A stretch of DNA of 64,000 bases from assembly GCA_017470055.1 (NCBI GenBank), contig JAFUFD010000088.1, positions 62,001 to 126,000 of the forward strand, given 5' to 3'. The position numbers were made by a program, and so were the translations under genes. The DNA is from Prevotella sp. GTDB lineage: Bacteria; Bacteroidota; Bacteroidia; Bacteroidales; Bacteroidaceae. The notes below the pieces were generated by a model. The model was not told the DNA's origin, did not search any database, and was given only the letters and a program-made list of their open reading frames with translations. The first letter of the stretch is position 1; each line of letters opens with the position of its first letter. Below are positions 32,527 through 39,840 of this stretch, in pieces.

Positions 32527-33714
32527 ATGGGACAGTTACAAGAGAAATACAAGCACTATCGTGAGCCGCAGAAATTTATGGAGGCTGACGTTTATCCTTA
32601 TTTCCGCGCTATTGAGGGAAAGCAGGGTACGGAAGTGGAAATGGGCGGACACAAGGTGCTCATGTTTGGATCTAATGCTTATACAGGACTTACTGGTGAT
32701 CAGCGTATCATTGATGCGGCAAAGGCTGCTTTAGATAAATATGGCTCTGGCTGCGCTGGAAGCCGTTTTCTCAATGGAACACTTGATCTCCACGTACAAC
32801 TGGAGAAGGAAATAGCAGAGTTTATAGGTAAAGACGATTGTCTTTGTTTCTCCACGGGATTCTCTGTCAATCAGGGCGTTCTTGCTATGGTAGTAGGTAA
32901 AGACGACTATATCATCTGCGACGATCGTGACCACGCCAGTATTGTGGACGGTCGCCGGCTTTCTTTTGCCAAGCAGTTGCATTATAAGCACAATGATATG
33001 GAAGATCTGGAGCGTGTGCTTCAGAAACTTCCCCCAGAGGCTATCAAACTGATTGTCGTAGATGGCGTGTTCTCGATGGAGGGCGACTTGGCTAAGTTGC
33101 CTGAGATTGTGGAACTGAAGCATAAGTACAACTGCTCTATCATGGTGGATGAGGCACACGGACTGGGTGTCTTCGGCAAGCAGGGACGTGGTGTTTGCGA
33201 CCATTTCGGTTTGACTCATGAGGTAGACTTGATTATGGGTACTTTCTCGAAGTCGCTTGCCTCTATTGGTGGCTTTATCGCTGCCGACTGGGACACCATC
33301 AACTTCCTGCGTCATACCTGTCGTACCTATATCTTCTCTGCGTCGAACACGCCAGCGGCTACAGCCGCAGCGATGGAGGCGTTGCATATCATCCAAAGTG
33401 AACCAGAACGGATAGAGGCTTTGTGGAACGTGACTCGCTATGCGCTGAAGCGTTTCCGTGAGGAAGGTTTTGAGATTGGCGACACAGAGAGTCCAATCAT
33501 TCCGTTGTATGTTCGTGACGTAGACAAGACATTCCTTGTTACTTCCTTGGCTTTCAAGGCAGGTGTGTTCATCAATCCAGTAATCCCACCGGCATGTGCT
33601 CCTCAGGATACGCTGGTGCGTTATGCTTTGATGGCTACGCATACCAAAGAGCAGGTCGACCGTTCGGTTGTCGCCTTGAAGAAAATCTTTGTTGAGCAAG
33701 GAATTATCAAATAA
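32527..33714 (+). CDS. spt: Serine palmitoyltransferase (alpha-oxoamine synthase)
   Basis: 395 aa, full length. It is a PLP-dependent fold-type I enzyme with LFGSNAYTGLTGDQRI and YGSGCAGSRFLNGTLDLH (family hallmark), DDRDHASIVDGRRLS, VDEAHGLGVFGKQGRG, and the PLP lysine K242 in TFSKSLASIGG. It condenses serine with an acyl-CoA to give 3-ketosphinganine, the first step of sphingolipid synthesis, which in bacteria is largely found in Bacteroidota. 2-amino-3-ketobutyrate ligase and 8-amino-7-oxononanoate synthase share the fold; the N-terminal QLQEKYKHYREPQKFMEADVYPYFRAIEG is of the Bacteroidota SPT type. Confidence 0.9.
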   Translation: MGQLQEKYKHYREPQKFMEADVYPYFRAIEGKQGTEVEMGGHKVLMFGSNAYTGLTGDQRIIDAAKAALDKYGSGCAGSRFLNGTLDLHVQLEKEIAEFIGKDDCLCFSTGFSVNQGVLAMVVGKDDYIICDDRDHASIVDGRRLSFAKQLHYKHNDMEDLERVLQKLPPEAIKLIVVDGVFSMEGDLAKLPEIVELKHKYNCSIMVDEAHGLGVFGKQGRGVCDHFGLTHEVDLIMGTFSKSLASIGGFIAADWDTINFLRHTCRTYIFSASNTPAATAAAMEALHIIQSEPERIEALWNVTRYALKRFREEGFEIGDTESPIIPLYVRDVDKTFLVTSLAFKAGVFINPVIPPACAPQDTLVRYALMATHTKEQVDRSVVALKKIFVEQGIIK

Positions 33715-33749
33715 TTGCCGGAAAATTTGCACAGGTCGTAAAAAGTTCG

Positions 33750-33757
33750 TACCTTTG
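33750..33757 (+). promoter_or_regulatory. -7 box of tRNA-Pro
   Basis: TACCTTTG, 17 bp before the tRNA 5' end. Confidence 0.55.
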
Positions 33758-33774
33758 CATCCGCTTTCGGGCAA

Positions 33775-33847
33775 CGAGGTGTAGCGCAGTTGGTAGCGTT
33801 CCTGGTTTGGGACCAGGCTGTCGCAGGTTCGAGTCCTGTCACCTCGA
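33775..33847 (+). tRNA. tRNA-Pro (TGG)
   Basis: Acceptor CGAGGTG pairs with CACCTCG at the 3' end. D-arm GCGCAGTTGGTAGCG, anticodon arm CCTGGTTTGGGACCAGG with TGG, and T-arm CGCAGGTTCGAGTCCTGTC. No CCA is encoded. Confidence 0.96.
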
Positions 33848-33852
33848 CTTCT

Positions 33853-33890
33853 AAGAGTCCTCTTATTTCGGTAAGAGGACTCTTTTTTCT
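33853..33890 (+). terminator. Rho-independent terminator of tRNA-Pro
   Basis: 13-bp stem AAGAGTCCTCTTA (33853-33865) with TAAGAGGACTCTT (33872-33884), 6-nt loop, followed by a T run. Confidence 0.9.
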
Positions 33891-33922
33891 TTCAAAATGT
33901 TTGGAAATCAAAAGTTTTTGAG

Positions 33923-33930
33923 TATCTTTG
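33923..33930 (+). promoter_or_regulatory. -7 box of the propeller regulator gene
   Basis: TATCTTTG, 27 bp before the ATG at 33958. This supports that start over the in-frame ATG at 33928, which overlaps the box. Confidence 0.5.
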
Positions 33931-33957
33931 CAAACATATAGGCTAAAAACCTTATAT

Positions 33958-36411
33958 ATGATGACAAAAAGGCGATTGTTGTGTGGTTGGATGTTGTCTC
34001 TTCTGATGACAACTGTCTCTGTCGTATGTATGGCAGGGAACGACCGTATGTTCAGACCATATAATGCTTCAGATGGTTTGGCAGACAATGGCGCACAGGT
34101 TGTTATATGTACCAAGACGGGACGAATGGTGATTAGTTCTATAGGGCATATTAATTTCTATAACGGCTCGTCATTTGATCATATTGATCCTCATACCGAG
34201 AACATCTACGAGTTGCCCAAGTATCTGGGGCATTATCATCTCTATTTCGACAAGGCGCACCATCTCTGGGTGAAGGACAAGTATCAGGTTACTTGTGTCA
34301 ACTTGTTGACAGAGCAGTTCCATCGTGACGTACCGGGTGTCTTGGCAGAGATGGGATTCAAGGGGAAGGCGGAGGATTTGTTTGTTGATGAGGACGGTTG
34401 CTTGTTGATCTTGGAGGGCAATAAGTTGTATAATTGCACGACCAAAAAGTCCTATCCGGTCAAGAAAGGCAGGAGTCTTATTGATATTGGGTCCTATGAG
34501 CAAACGCTGACATTGCTTTTCTATGATGATGGTAGTGTGGAGTCTTTTGACCATTCAACGGGAAAGTTGAGATATGCCCGGAACATGTTAAGCCCGTCAC
34601 AAATCTCCAAATATAATAACACGTCAGTATTATTATATGACAACCAGGGCTTTTATCAGATCCGTAACGGAGAAAAAGAGGCTATCCTTCTGTATATAGA
34701 CGCAAAGACCGGTGAGAGTCGGACAGTTATGGAAATGCCTTATCATCTGAACAATATGGAGATTCACGAGGGATATCTTTATATCGCTTCTGAGCATGGC
34801 TATTGGACTTATGACTTGAAGACAGGAGAGAAAGAACATACGGAGTCACTGAGAATCAGCAGTACCCAGACCATAGAGACGGACATCAATGATATTGCCT
34901 TCGACTTGCAGGGTGGAATGTGGGTAAGTACTGAGAAGCGGGGATTACTTTACTCGAAACCTTATGCGTCGCCATTCAAGTCATACCCCTGGAGCGACGC
35001 AAAGGCAATGAAGTATGGTGCCATGCTGTATCAGGAGTCTCTGAAACCACAGGAGAAATTGCCTCGGCGGACCAACTGCAGTTATCATGACAGTCGGGGA
35101 TGGAGATGGGAAGGCTCCTATACAGGTTTGAAACTATATAAGTCAGACAAACAGGAGAAACCAATCGTCTATACCACCAAGGATGGATTAAACAATGACG
35201 TGATTCATTCTATCATCGAGGACAATGACCATCATTTGTGGGTCAGTACCAGTGATGGTATTTCCGTTTTACTGATAGAGAACGGGGAACTGCAGAATAT
35301 CGTCAGTTACGGAGGAGAGGATAATGTGCCAAGGGGCTCATTTAGTAATGGGCTCGCCATGAAACTGGAAGACGGTACGATTATCATGCAGAACTTGGAT
35401 TATATTGTGGAGTTTAATCCTGCTGATTTCCATACCACCAAGGGGATGGATATCAAACTCTATCCGAAACTCATCAGGCTGACGGTCAACGGACAGACGA
35501 TTCAACCAGGAATGGAGTTGGACGGGAATGTGATTATCGACCGTGCTCCAACCCGAATCAAGGAGATGGATGTCAATTACGATCAGAACACCATCATACT
35601 GTTGTTCTCTGGCTTGAACTATTTCCGTCCTACTCAGACCTATTATCGGGTAAGGATTAAAGGATACATGGACGATTGGCAGGTTTATTCTGTCAGTGAC
35701 GAGAATGGGCGAGTAGATGGCAAGGGCTTGCTCCATTTCCCGATTATAGGCATCCAGCCAGGAAACTATGAGATAGAGGTACAGGCTTCCATGTATGCTG
35801 ACTCATGGCCTGTGGATCCTTATGTGTGGCGGTTGTCAGTCAACGAGCCATGGTGGCGTATGACGATTGTCTATCTGACCTTGGGAATCTTGCTCTTAGG
35901 ACTGATGGTCGCTAATTTCGTGTTCTATAACAAGAATACTCGTATGACGTTAAGTCGTAATAATGTAGAAGGTGGAATCCTCAAGCGTGTCAAGACCTTT
36001 GCCACCATGTGTGAGAAGATGGAGGACGATGTGTTGTCACCTTATATGACGGATGGCGAGGGGCATCAGGAGGATGAGGGGGAGATGACCTTCATCGAGG
36101 CAATGACGAAGATAGTGCCTTACGTGCTTGAGCATCAAGGGCGACTATCGATGGCACAGTTGACAAAGGTCGCCCAGATAGATATTGATAAGTTCTATGA
36201 CGTGATGTCGTCCAACCTCTATAAGACCCCACGTGTGGTGGTCTTGAAACTCAGACTGCAACAGGTGGTGGAGATGTTGCTGCATAGTGAGAAGAGTGTT
36301 GATGAGATTGCCGAGGAACTGAAGTTCGCCTCTCCCAATTATATGATAGCCAGTTTCTATCACCAGTACCGTCAGACACCAGAGGACTATCGTGCGTCTA
36401 ACCCTCGATAG
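33958..36411 (+). CDS. SusR-like one-component membrane regulator: propeller sensor, Y_Y_Y domain, TM helix, AraC-type HTH
   Basis: 817 aa. A signal/membrane anchor (LLCGWMLSLLMTTVSVVCMAG) is followed by periplasmic two-component-propeller blades (YNASDGLADNGAQVV; MWVSTEKRGLLYSKPY; HLWVSTSDGISVL), a Y_Y_Y-type beta-sandwich (about 530-635; PTQTYYRVRIKGYMDDW), a membrane helix (MTIVYLTLGILLLGLMVANFVFY, about 640-662) and a cytosolic AraC-type HTH (about 715-817; MAQLTKVAQIDIDKFYDVMSSN; SVDEIAEELKFASPNYMIASFY). There is no histidine kinase or receiver, unlike hybrid two-component systems. The ligand is probably extracytoplasmic (a glycan in related proteins), but no polysaccharide locus is adjacent. 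Confidence 0.88.
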   Translation: MMTKRRLLCGWMLSLLMTTVSVVCMAGNDRMFRPYNASDGLADNGAQVVICTKTGRMVISSIGHINFYNGSSFDHIDPHTENIYELPKYLGHYHLYFDKAHHLWVKDKYQVTCVNLLTEQFHRDVPGVLAEMGFKGKAEDLFVDEDGCLLILEGNKLYNCTTKKSYPVKKGRSLIDIGSYEQTLTLLFYDDGSVESFDHSTGKLRYARNMLSPSQISKYNNTSVLLYDNQGFYQIRNGEKEAILLYIDAKTGESRTVMEMPYHLNNMEIHEGYLYIASEHGYWTYDLKTGEKEHTESLRISSTQTIETDINDIAFDLQGGMWVSTEKRGLLYSKPYASPFKSYPWSDAKAMKYGAMLYQESLKPQEKLPRRTNCSYHDSRGWRWEGSYTGLKLYKSDKQEKPIVYTTKDGLNNDVIHSIIEDNDHHLWVSTSDGISVLLIENGELQNIVSYGGEDNVPRGSFSNGLAMKLEDGTIIMQNLDYIVEFNPADFHTTKGMDIKLYPKLIRLTVNGQTIQPGMELDGNVIIDRAPTRIKEMDVNYDQNTIILLFSGLNYFRPTQTYYRVRIKGYMDDWQVYSVSDENGRVDGKGLLHFPIIGIQPGNYEIEVQASMYADSWPVDPYVWRLSVNEPWWRMTIVYLTLGILLLGLMVANFVFYNKNTRMTLSRNNVEGGILKRVKTFATMCEKMEDDVLSPYMTDGEGHQEDEGEMTFIEAMTKIVPYVLEHQGRLSMAQLTKVAQIDIDKFYDVMSSNLYKTPRVVVLKLRLQQVVEMLLHSEKSVDEIAEELKFASPNYMIASFYHQYRQTPEDYRASNPR

Positions 36412-37601
36412 CCGACCAAACGCCAAGTGCGCTCTCCCAGACTTTTGTAGTATACCAATGCCTGATATTTATTGCGGGTCTGGTAGAAGTTGCCTTCTGT
36501 CGACGCCGTCTTACCGTCTTTGTCCACGTAGTGGTAGGAGTAATAGCCTTGTTTTTGCATCACCTGTGTACGATAGCATTGCGCCGTCGCATCATATCGC
36601 ATCTGATAGGCGGTCCGATCGGCATTGCTCGTCCATTGTCCTTGAAGATAGATCTCTCCACAATACGGTGCCTCTAAAGTGTAGTTGACCCATACATAAT
36701 CACAGGTGTAGTCAATCTCTGTGCGGTCGCTGTTCCGAACAAGGAAGGCGCCATTTGCCGACTCGTCAGTCAGATAGTTCCGTCTGACAGTCGTCGTGAA
36801 AGGATATGCCTGATAGTGCTCTCCGTCCCATGTGATGCGGTCGATCCCCATGGTAGGGTGACTCACGTCAAGAACCTCGAATTTATGATACTCATTGCCA
36901 GCCTCGAAGATGAGGTCTCGCTGGTGCTCCCATCGCATTCCTTGCTGATAGGTGTATTGTGGACGGGGATTAATACGTGCCGTCTGCTCATTCCAGTTTT
37001 GCGTCACCACGGTATATATCTCCTCCTCCGGGCGTACCACTTTCACATTCTTGTATTCCAGTGTCATCGCTATTTGCTGATGTCCCCTATTGAGGTCAAT
37101 ATCCGTATTGGTTGTCATGCTGAGTCCGATATTCATCAGCGGCTCCACGACATAGAACTCCGCATCAAGGACTTTCTCGTTACCGTTGTCCTCGTCGTAG
37201 ATGCTTAGCCGATAGTTGCCACTCATGCGGATGCTGCATTGCTCGTTAGGAATCTGAAACGCATAGTGGGTGTAGTTGATGGTGGTATTCAGGGAGTTGC
37301 GATAGTCATCCAGCGGGTAGTCGTTGAACCCCTGAAGCCAATCGCTCTCAAAGACATCCGTTGACTCCGTCCAGTCTGCCTCACAACGGGTCAGATGGCA
37401 GATATACCGATGGGCATCGTGTGACAGTTCGTCAAAGCCGATGGTCATCACATCTCTTGTCCCTAATTCCATGACAGGACGATCTTGCCAGTCGTCATTG
37501 ACGATGGTCGTCAGTGTCTTGACCATCGGTGAGTATATCTTGTTGCCAGCCTGCATCGTGGTGGCGAAGAGCAACAATCCAAACAATATCTTTCTCTTCA
37601 T
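36387..37601 (-). CDS. DUF5103 / type IX secretion system plug protein
   Basis: About 404 aa from the ATG at 37601. A start further upstream (37613) would overlap the -7 box (CAAAGGTA on the plus strand, 37611-37618). Signal peptide MKRKILFGLLLFATTMQAG. The rest is beta-rich with Ig-like domains: VMELGTRDVMTIGFDELSHDAHRYICHLTRCEADW, SDWLQGFNDYPLDDYRNS, YGEIYLQGQWTS-like strand CGEIYLQGQW. This matches the DUF5103 family, whose members include the Plug protein that closes the SprA translocon of the type IX secretion system. Its 3' end overlaps the convergent regulator gene by 25 bp. Confidence 0.82.
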   Translation of the reverse strand: MKRKILFGLLLFATTMQAGNKIYSPMVKTLTTIVNDDWQDRPVMELGTRDVMTIGFDELSHDAHRYICHLTRCEADWTESTDVFESDWLQGFNDYPLDDYRNSLNTTINYTHYAFQIPNEQCSIRMSGNYRLSIYDEDNGNEKVLDAEFYVVEPLMNIGLSMTTNTDIDLNRGHQQIAMTLEYKNVKVVRPEEEIYTVVTQNWNEQTARINPRPQYTYQQGMRWEHQRDLIFEAGNEYHKFEVLDVSHPTMGIDRITWDGEHYQAYPFTTTVRRNYLTDESANGAFLVRNSDRTEIDYTCDYVWVNYTLEAPYCGEIYLQGQWTSNADRTAYQMRYDATAQCYRTQVMQKQGYYSYHYVDKDGKTASTEGNFYQTRNKYQALVYYKSLGERTWRLVGYRGLDAR

Positions 37602-37619
37602 ATTTCGGGTCAAAGGTAG

Positions 37620-37843
37620 TGCAAATTGAGCGAAAAACCAAAAGAATTTTAGGTTTTCATCTCTTTTTCTTTTTAGTTTCAGAAATAATTCTTATCCTTT
37701 GCAGCGGAGTGGGAAGGACCTCGTGCCTGTCAGCGAACTGACTATCCAATACAAGCACCGGCACTCTACAGCCAGGCGGAACGCCCAACACCAATGCGAC
37801 CATTACCACCACGATTGTCGAGACAGGGAATTGTAGATGCCAT
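37620..37843. other. Noncoding stretch upstream of dispersed repeat copy 2
   Basis: An A/T-rich part (to about 37700) is followed by a GC-richer part (37705-37835) that carries no start-to-stop gene. One plus-strand frame there reads GGTPNTNATITTTIVETGN, protein-like and Thr-rich, so a small gene remnant is possible but not demonstrable. Confidence 0.3.
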
Positions 37844-38008
37844 CCTTTGCGTTTATTAGTCCCTCTGTATTCAATGTTAAGTGCCGTTGTGATCAGTCGT
37901 TGGAAGCATCCAATTTGGTTGTCGACTCCAGTCGACAGGGTTGCTGACTCCAGTCGACAGGGTTGCTGACTCCAGTCGACAGGTCTGTTGACTCTAAGTC
38001 AGCAGGTG
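37844..38008 (+). repeat. Dispersed palindromic repeat element, copy 2
   Basis: The head CCTTTGCGTTTATTAGTCCC and block GTTGGAAGCATCC are as in copy 1. Three 22-bp units with core GACTCCAGTCGAC follow, then a terminal GACTCTAAGTC. The palindrome here is TGTCGACT-CC-AGTCGACA. Relative to copy 1 both arms changed together (T/A to C/G). Confidence 0.85.
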
Positions 38009-38020
38009 TTTTATTTGGTT

Positions 38021-38205
38021 TTTCGCTCGCTTAATCGTACCTTTGGTACTTCGTACCGAACTTACTTGACACTCGGAAGAAAAAAGAAACAAGTTTTCTT
38101 TTGTTCTTCACTCGTTTTTCGTAACTTTGATCTGACGGTCGAAAGTACTCACGTTCGAAAATGCTCAAATAAATTTGGCATTTTGCTCACTTAATCGTAC
38201 CTTTG
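38021..38205 (+). promoter_or_regulatory. Array of three promoter-like elements upstream of the 38214 gene
   Basis: Three elements of the form TTyrCTC-N8-9-TAmCTTTG: -7 boxes at 38038-38045, 38122-38129 and 38198-38205. The first and third share 23 of 25 bases (38021-38045 and 38181-38205). Only the last is placed to drive the gene directly; its box is 8 bp before the start codon. Confidence 0.5.
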
Positions 38206-38213
38206 CAGTCGAT

Positions 38214-38840
38214 ATGAAGAAGATAACGTATTTAGTAGTGGTATTAGTCACTTTGTTGCTTATATCCTCTTGTGGCAACAAGAAGACTGCCGCAGACTAC
38301 GAGCGGATGTTAGACAGTATCCGTAAGGCTGAGGTGGAGAATGAGTTGCTGAAGCCTACGGCAGGTGACCCCGTCATCCAATTCCTCGACTCGTTGGCAA
38401 TGAAATCCGTACCTATGAAATATAGTGAGGCGTTTGTCGCCTATCTGCCTCAGTTGGAGAAGGTCCCGCCTGTCATGAATAGTCGTTTCGACTATGAGAG
38501 CAATGTCGACCTGTACGCTGTTAAACTTCCTTCCTATCAGCATTTCCATGTGATGCTGCTCGCTGAGAAACTGGACTCGGTGTCGACCTCGCTCTATCTC
38601 TGTACGATGAATCAGGAGTATGTGATGGTGGACCGCCTGTGTATCTATGAGCAGAAAGTGGAGAGCAAGGGCGGTACGTTAGGCACCTCCCGTCTGGAGT
38701 ACTTTATCACAAGCGACTATGAGGTGACGCTGGTGAGATATTCCCGCAAAGAGGATGACGAGCACGAGAAGGAGGACTCGATTCGTCGCTATGTCATCAA
38801 CAAGGAAGGTAATTTTGAGGAAGTCATTATCGAACTATGA
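38214..38840 (+). CDS. Lipoprotein of unknown function
   Basis: 208 aa from the ATG at 38214. Lipoprotein signal MKKITYLVVVLVTLLLISSC (lipobox LISSC), then a helical, charged segment (KKTAADYERMLDSIRKAEVENELLK) and a mixed alpha/beta domain. I do not recognise a family. An acidic stretch EDDEHEKEDSIRR lies near the C-terminus. Its stop overlaps the start of the DMP19-like gene (ATGA), so the gene belongs to the operon with the DMP19-like gene and smpB. Confidence 0.75.
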   Translation: MKKITYLVVVLVTLLLISSCGNKKTAADYERMLDSIRKAEVENELLKPTAGDPVIQFLDSLAMKSVPMKYSEAFVAYLPQLEKVPPVMNSRFDYESNVDLYAVKLPSYQHFHVMLLAEKLDSVSTSLYLCTMNQEYVMVDRLCIYEQKVESKGGTLGTSRLEYFITSDYEVTLVRYSRKEDDEHEKEDSIRRYVINKEGNFEEVIIEL

Positions 38841-39349
38841 TAGAAGTAAGAGTCAAAGACGCATTGCTGCGCCAGTCAGCAGAGGAGGGGATGGATGCTT
38901 TTGTCCGTGCCTTCATTGATGCTATCCGCCAGTCTGTTGACGGCGAGTTGACAGCAGAGACCATGTCTCAGTTGAATGCCGACCAGATGACCCTCTTGGT
39001 GTGGGACACCCTGCATGAGGAGGTGATGGATGGGGGCTTCATCCAATTGATCCATAACGGTTATGGTCCTTTTGTCTTCAAGAACCCGTTTGCCAAGGCT
39101 GTCAAGTTATGGGGCATGCGTGACCTCTCCAAACTGGTCTATGAGGCGCATACGCTTTATCTGAAGTATCGCGAGGAGATCGAGAAAGACTGCACGGAAG
39201 AGGAGTTCATGGCCTTGTTCGAGCAGTTTCCCGCTTTTGACGATCTGGACGATGCCTTTGTGGAGAACGAGGAGGCATGGACGGAGCAGATTGCGACATA
39301 TATTGACCAGCATCTGGAGCAGTTTGCCCATATAGAGAAAGAATCATGA
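38837..39349 (+). CDS. DMP19/DUF4375-like protein
   Basis: 170 aa, mostly helical and acidic. The core [25 protein letters not shown] is typical of the DMP19 family (named after a DNA-mimic protein of Neisseria), and [33 protein letters not shown] forms an acidic C-terminal region. DNA mimicry is established only for the named member. It overlaps the lipoprotein gene upstream and smpB downstream by 4 bp each (ATGA), so the three are translationally coupled. Confidence 0.75.
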   Translation: MIEVRVKDALLRQSAEEGMDAFVRAFIDAIRQSVDGELTAETMSQLNADQMTLLVWDTLHEEVMDGGFIQLIHNGYGPFVFKNPFAKAVKLWGMRDLSKLVYEAHTLYLKYREEIEKDCTEEEFMALFEQFPAFDDLDDAFVENEEAWTEQIATYIDQHLEQFAHIEKES

Positions 39350-39828
39350 ATAAAGACGAAGAGAAGATCAGGAAGAAAAGTCCTGTACAGATACGCAACA
39401 AAAAGGCATCGTTTGAGTATTTCTTCATCGAGACCTATACCGCAGGCATTGTCCTGACGGGTACGGAGATCAAGTCCATCCGTCTCGGCAAGGCGAGTCT
39501 GGTGGACACCTATTGCTTTATCACCAATGGTGAGATATGGGTGAAGGGCATGAATATCTCACCCTATTTCTATGGCTCTTACAATAACCATGAGATGAAG
39601 CGTGACCGAAAACTGTTGCTCAACAAGAAAGAGATACAGAAACTACATGCCGCCACCAAGCAGACAGGATACACCATTGTCCCCCTGTTGGTGTTCATTG
39701 ACGAGCATGGTCGTGCCAAGATGGACATTGCGCTCTGTAAAGGTAAGAAGGAGTTTGACAAGCGCCAGACCCTGAAGGAAAAGGAAGACAAGCGTGAGAT
39801 GGATCGCGCCATGAAAGTGTATAAGTAA
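39346..39828 (+). CDS. smpB: SsrA-binding protein SmpB
   Basis: 160 aa, normal length. [40 protein letters not shown] and [23 protein letters not shown] are the OB-fold tmRNA-binding signatures; the C-terminal basic tail ends [17 protein letters not shown]. SmpB brings tmRNA to stalled ribosomes. The ssrA gene itself is not in the window. It precedes metH by 12 bp. Confidence 0.97.
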   Translation: MNKDEEKIRKKSPVQIRNKKASFEYFFIETYTAGIVLTGTEIKSIRLGKASLVDTYCFITNGEIWVKGMNISPYFYGSYNNHEMKRDRKLLLNKKEIQKLHAATKQTGYTIVPLLVFIDEHGRAKMDIALCKGKKEFDKRQTLKEKEDKREMDRAMKVYK

Positions 39829-39840
39829 GAGATAAGAGAT

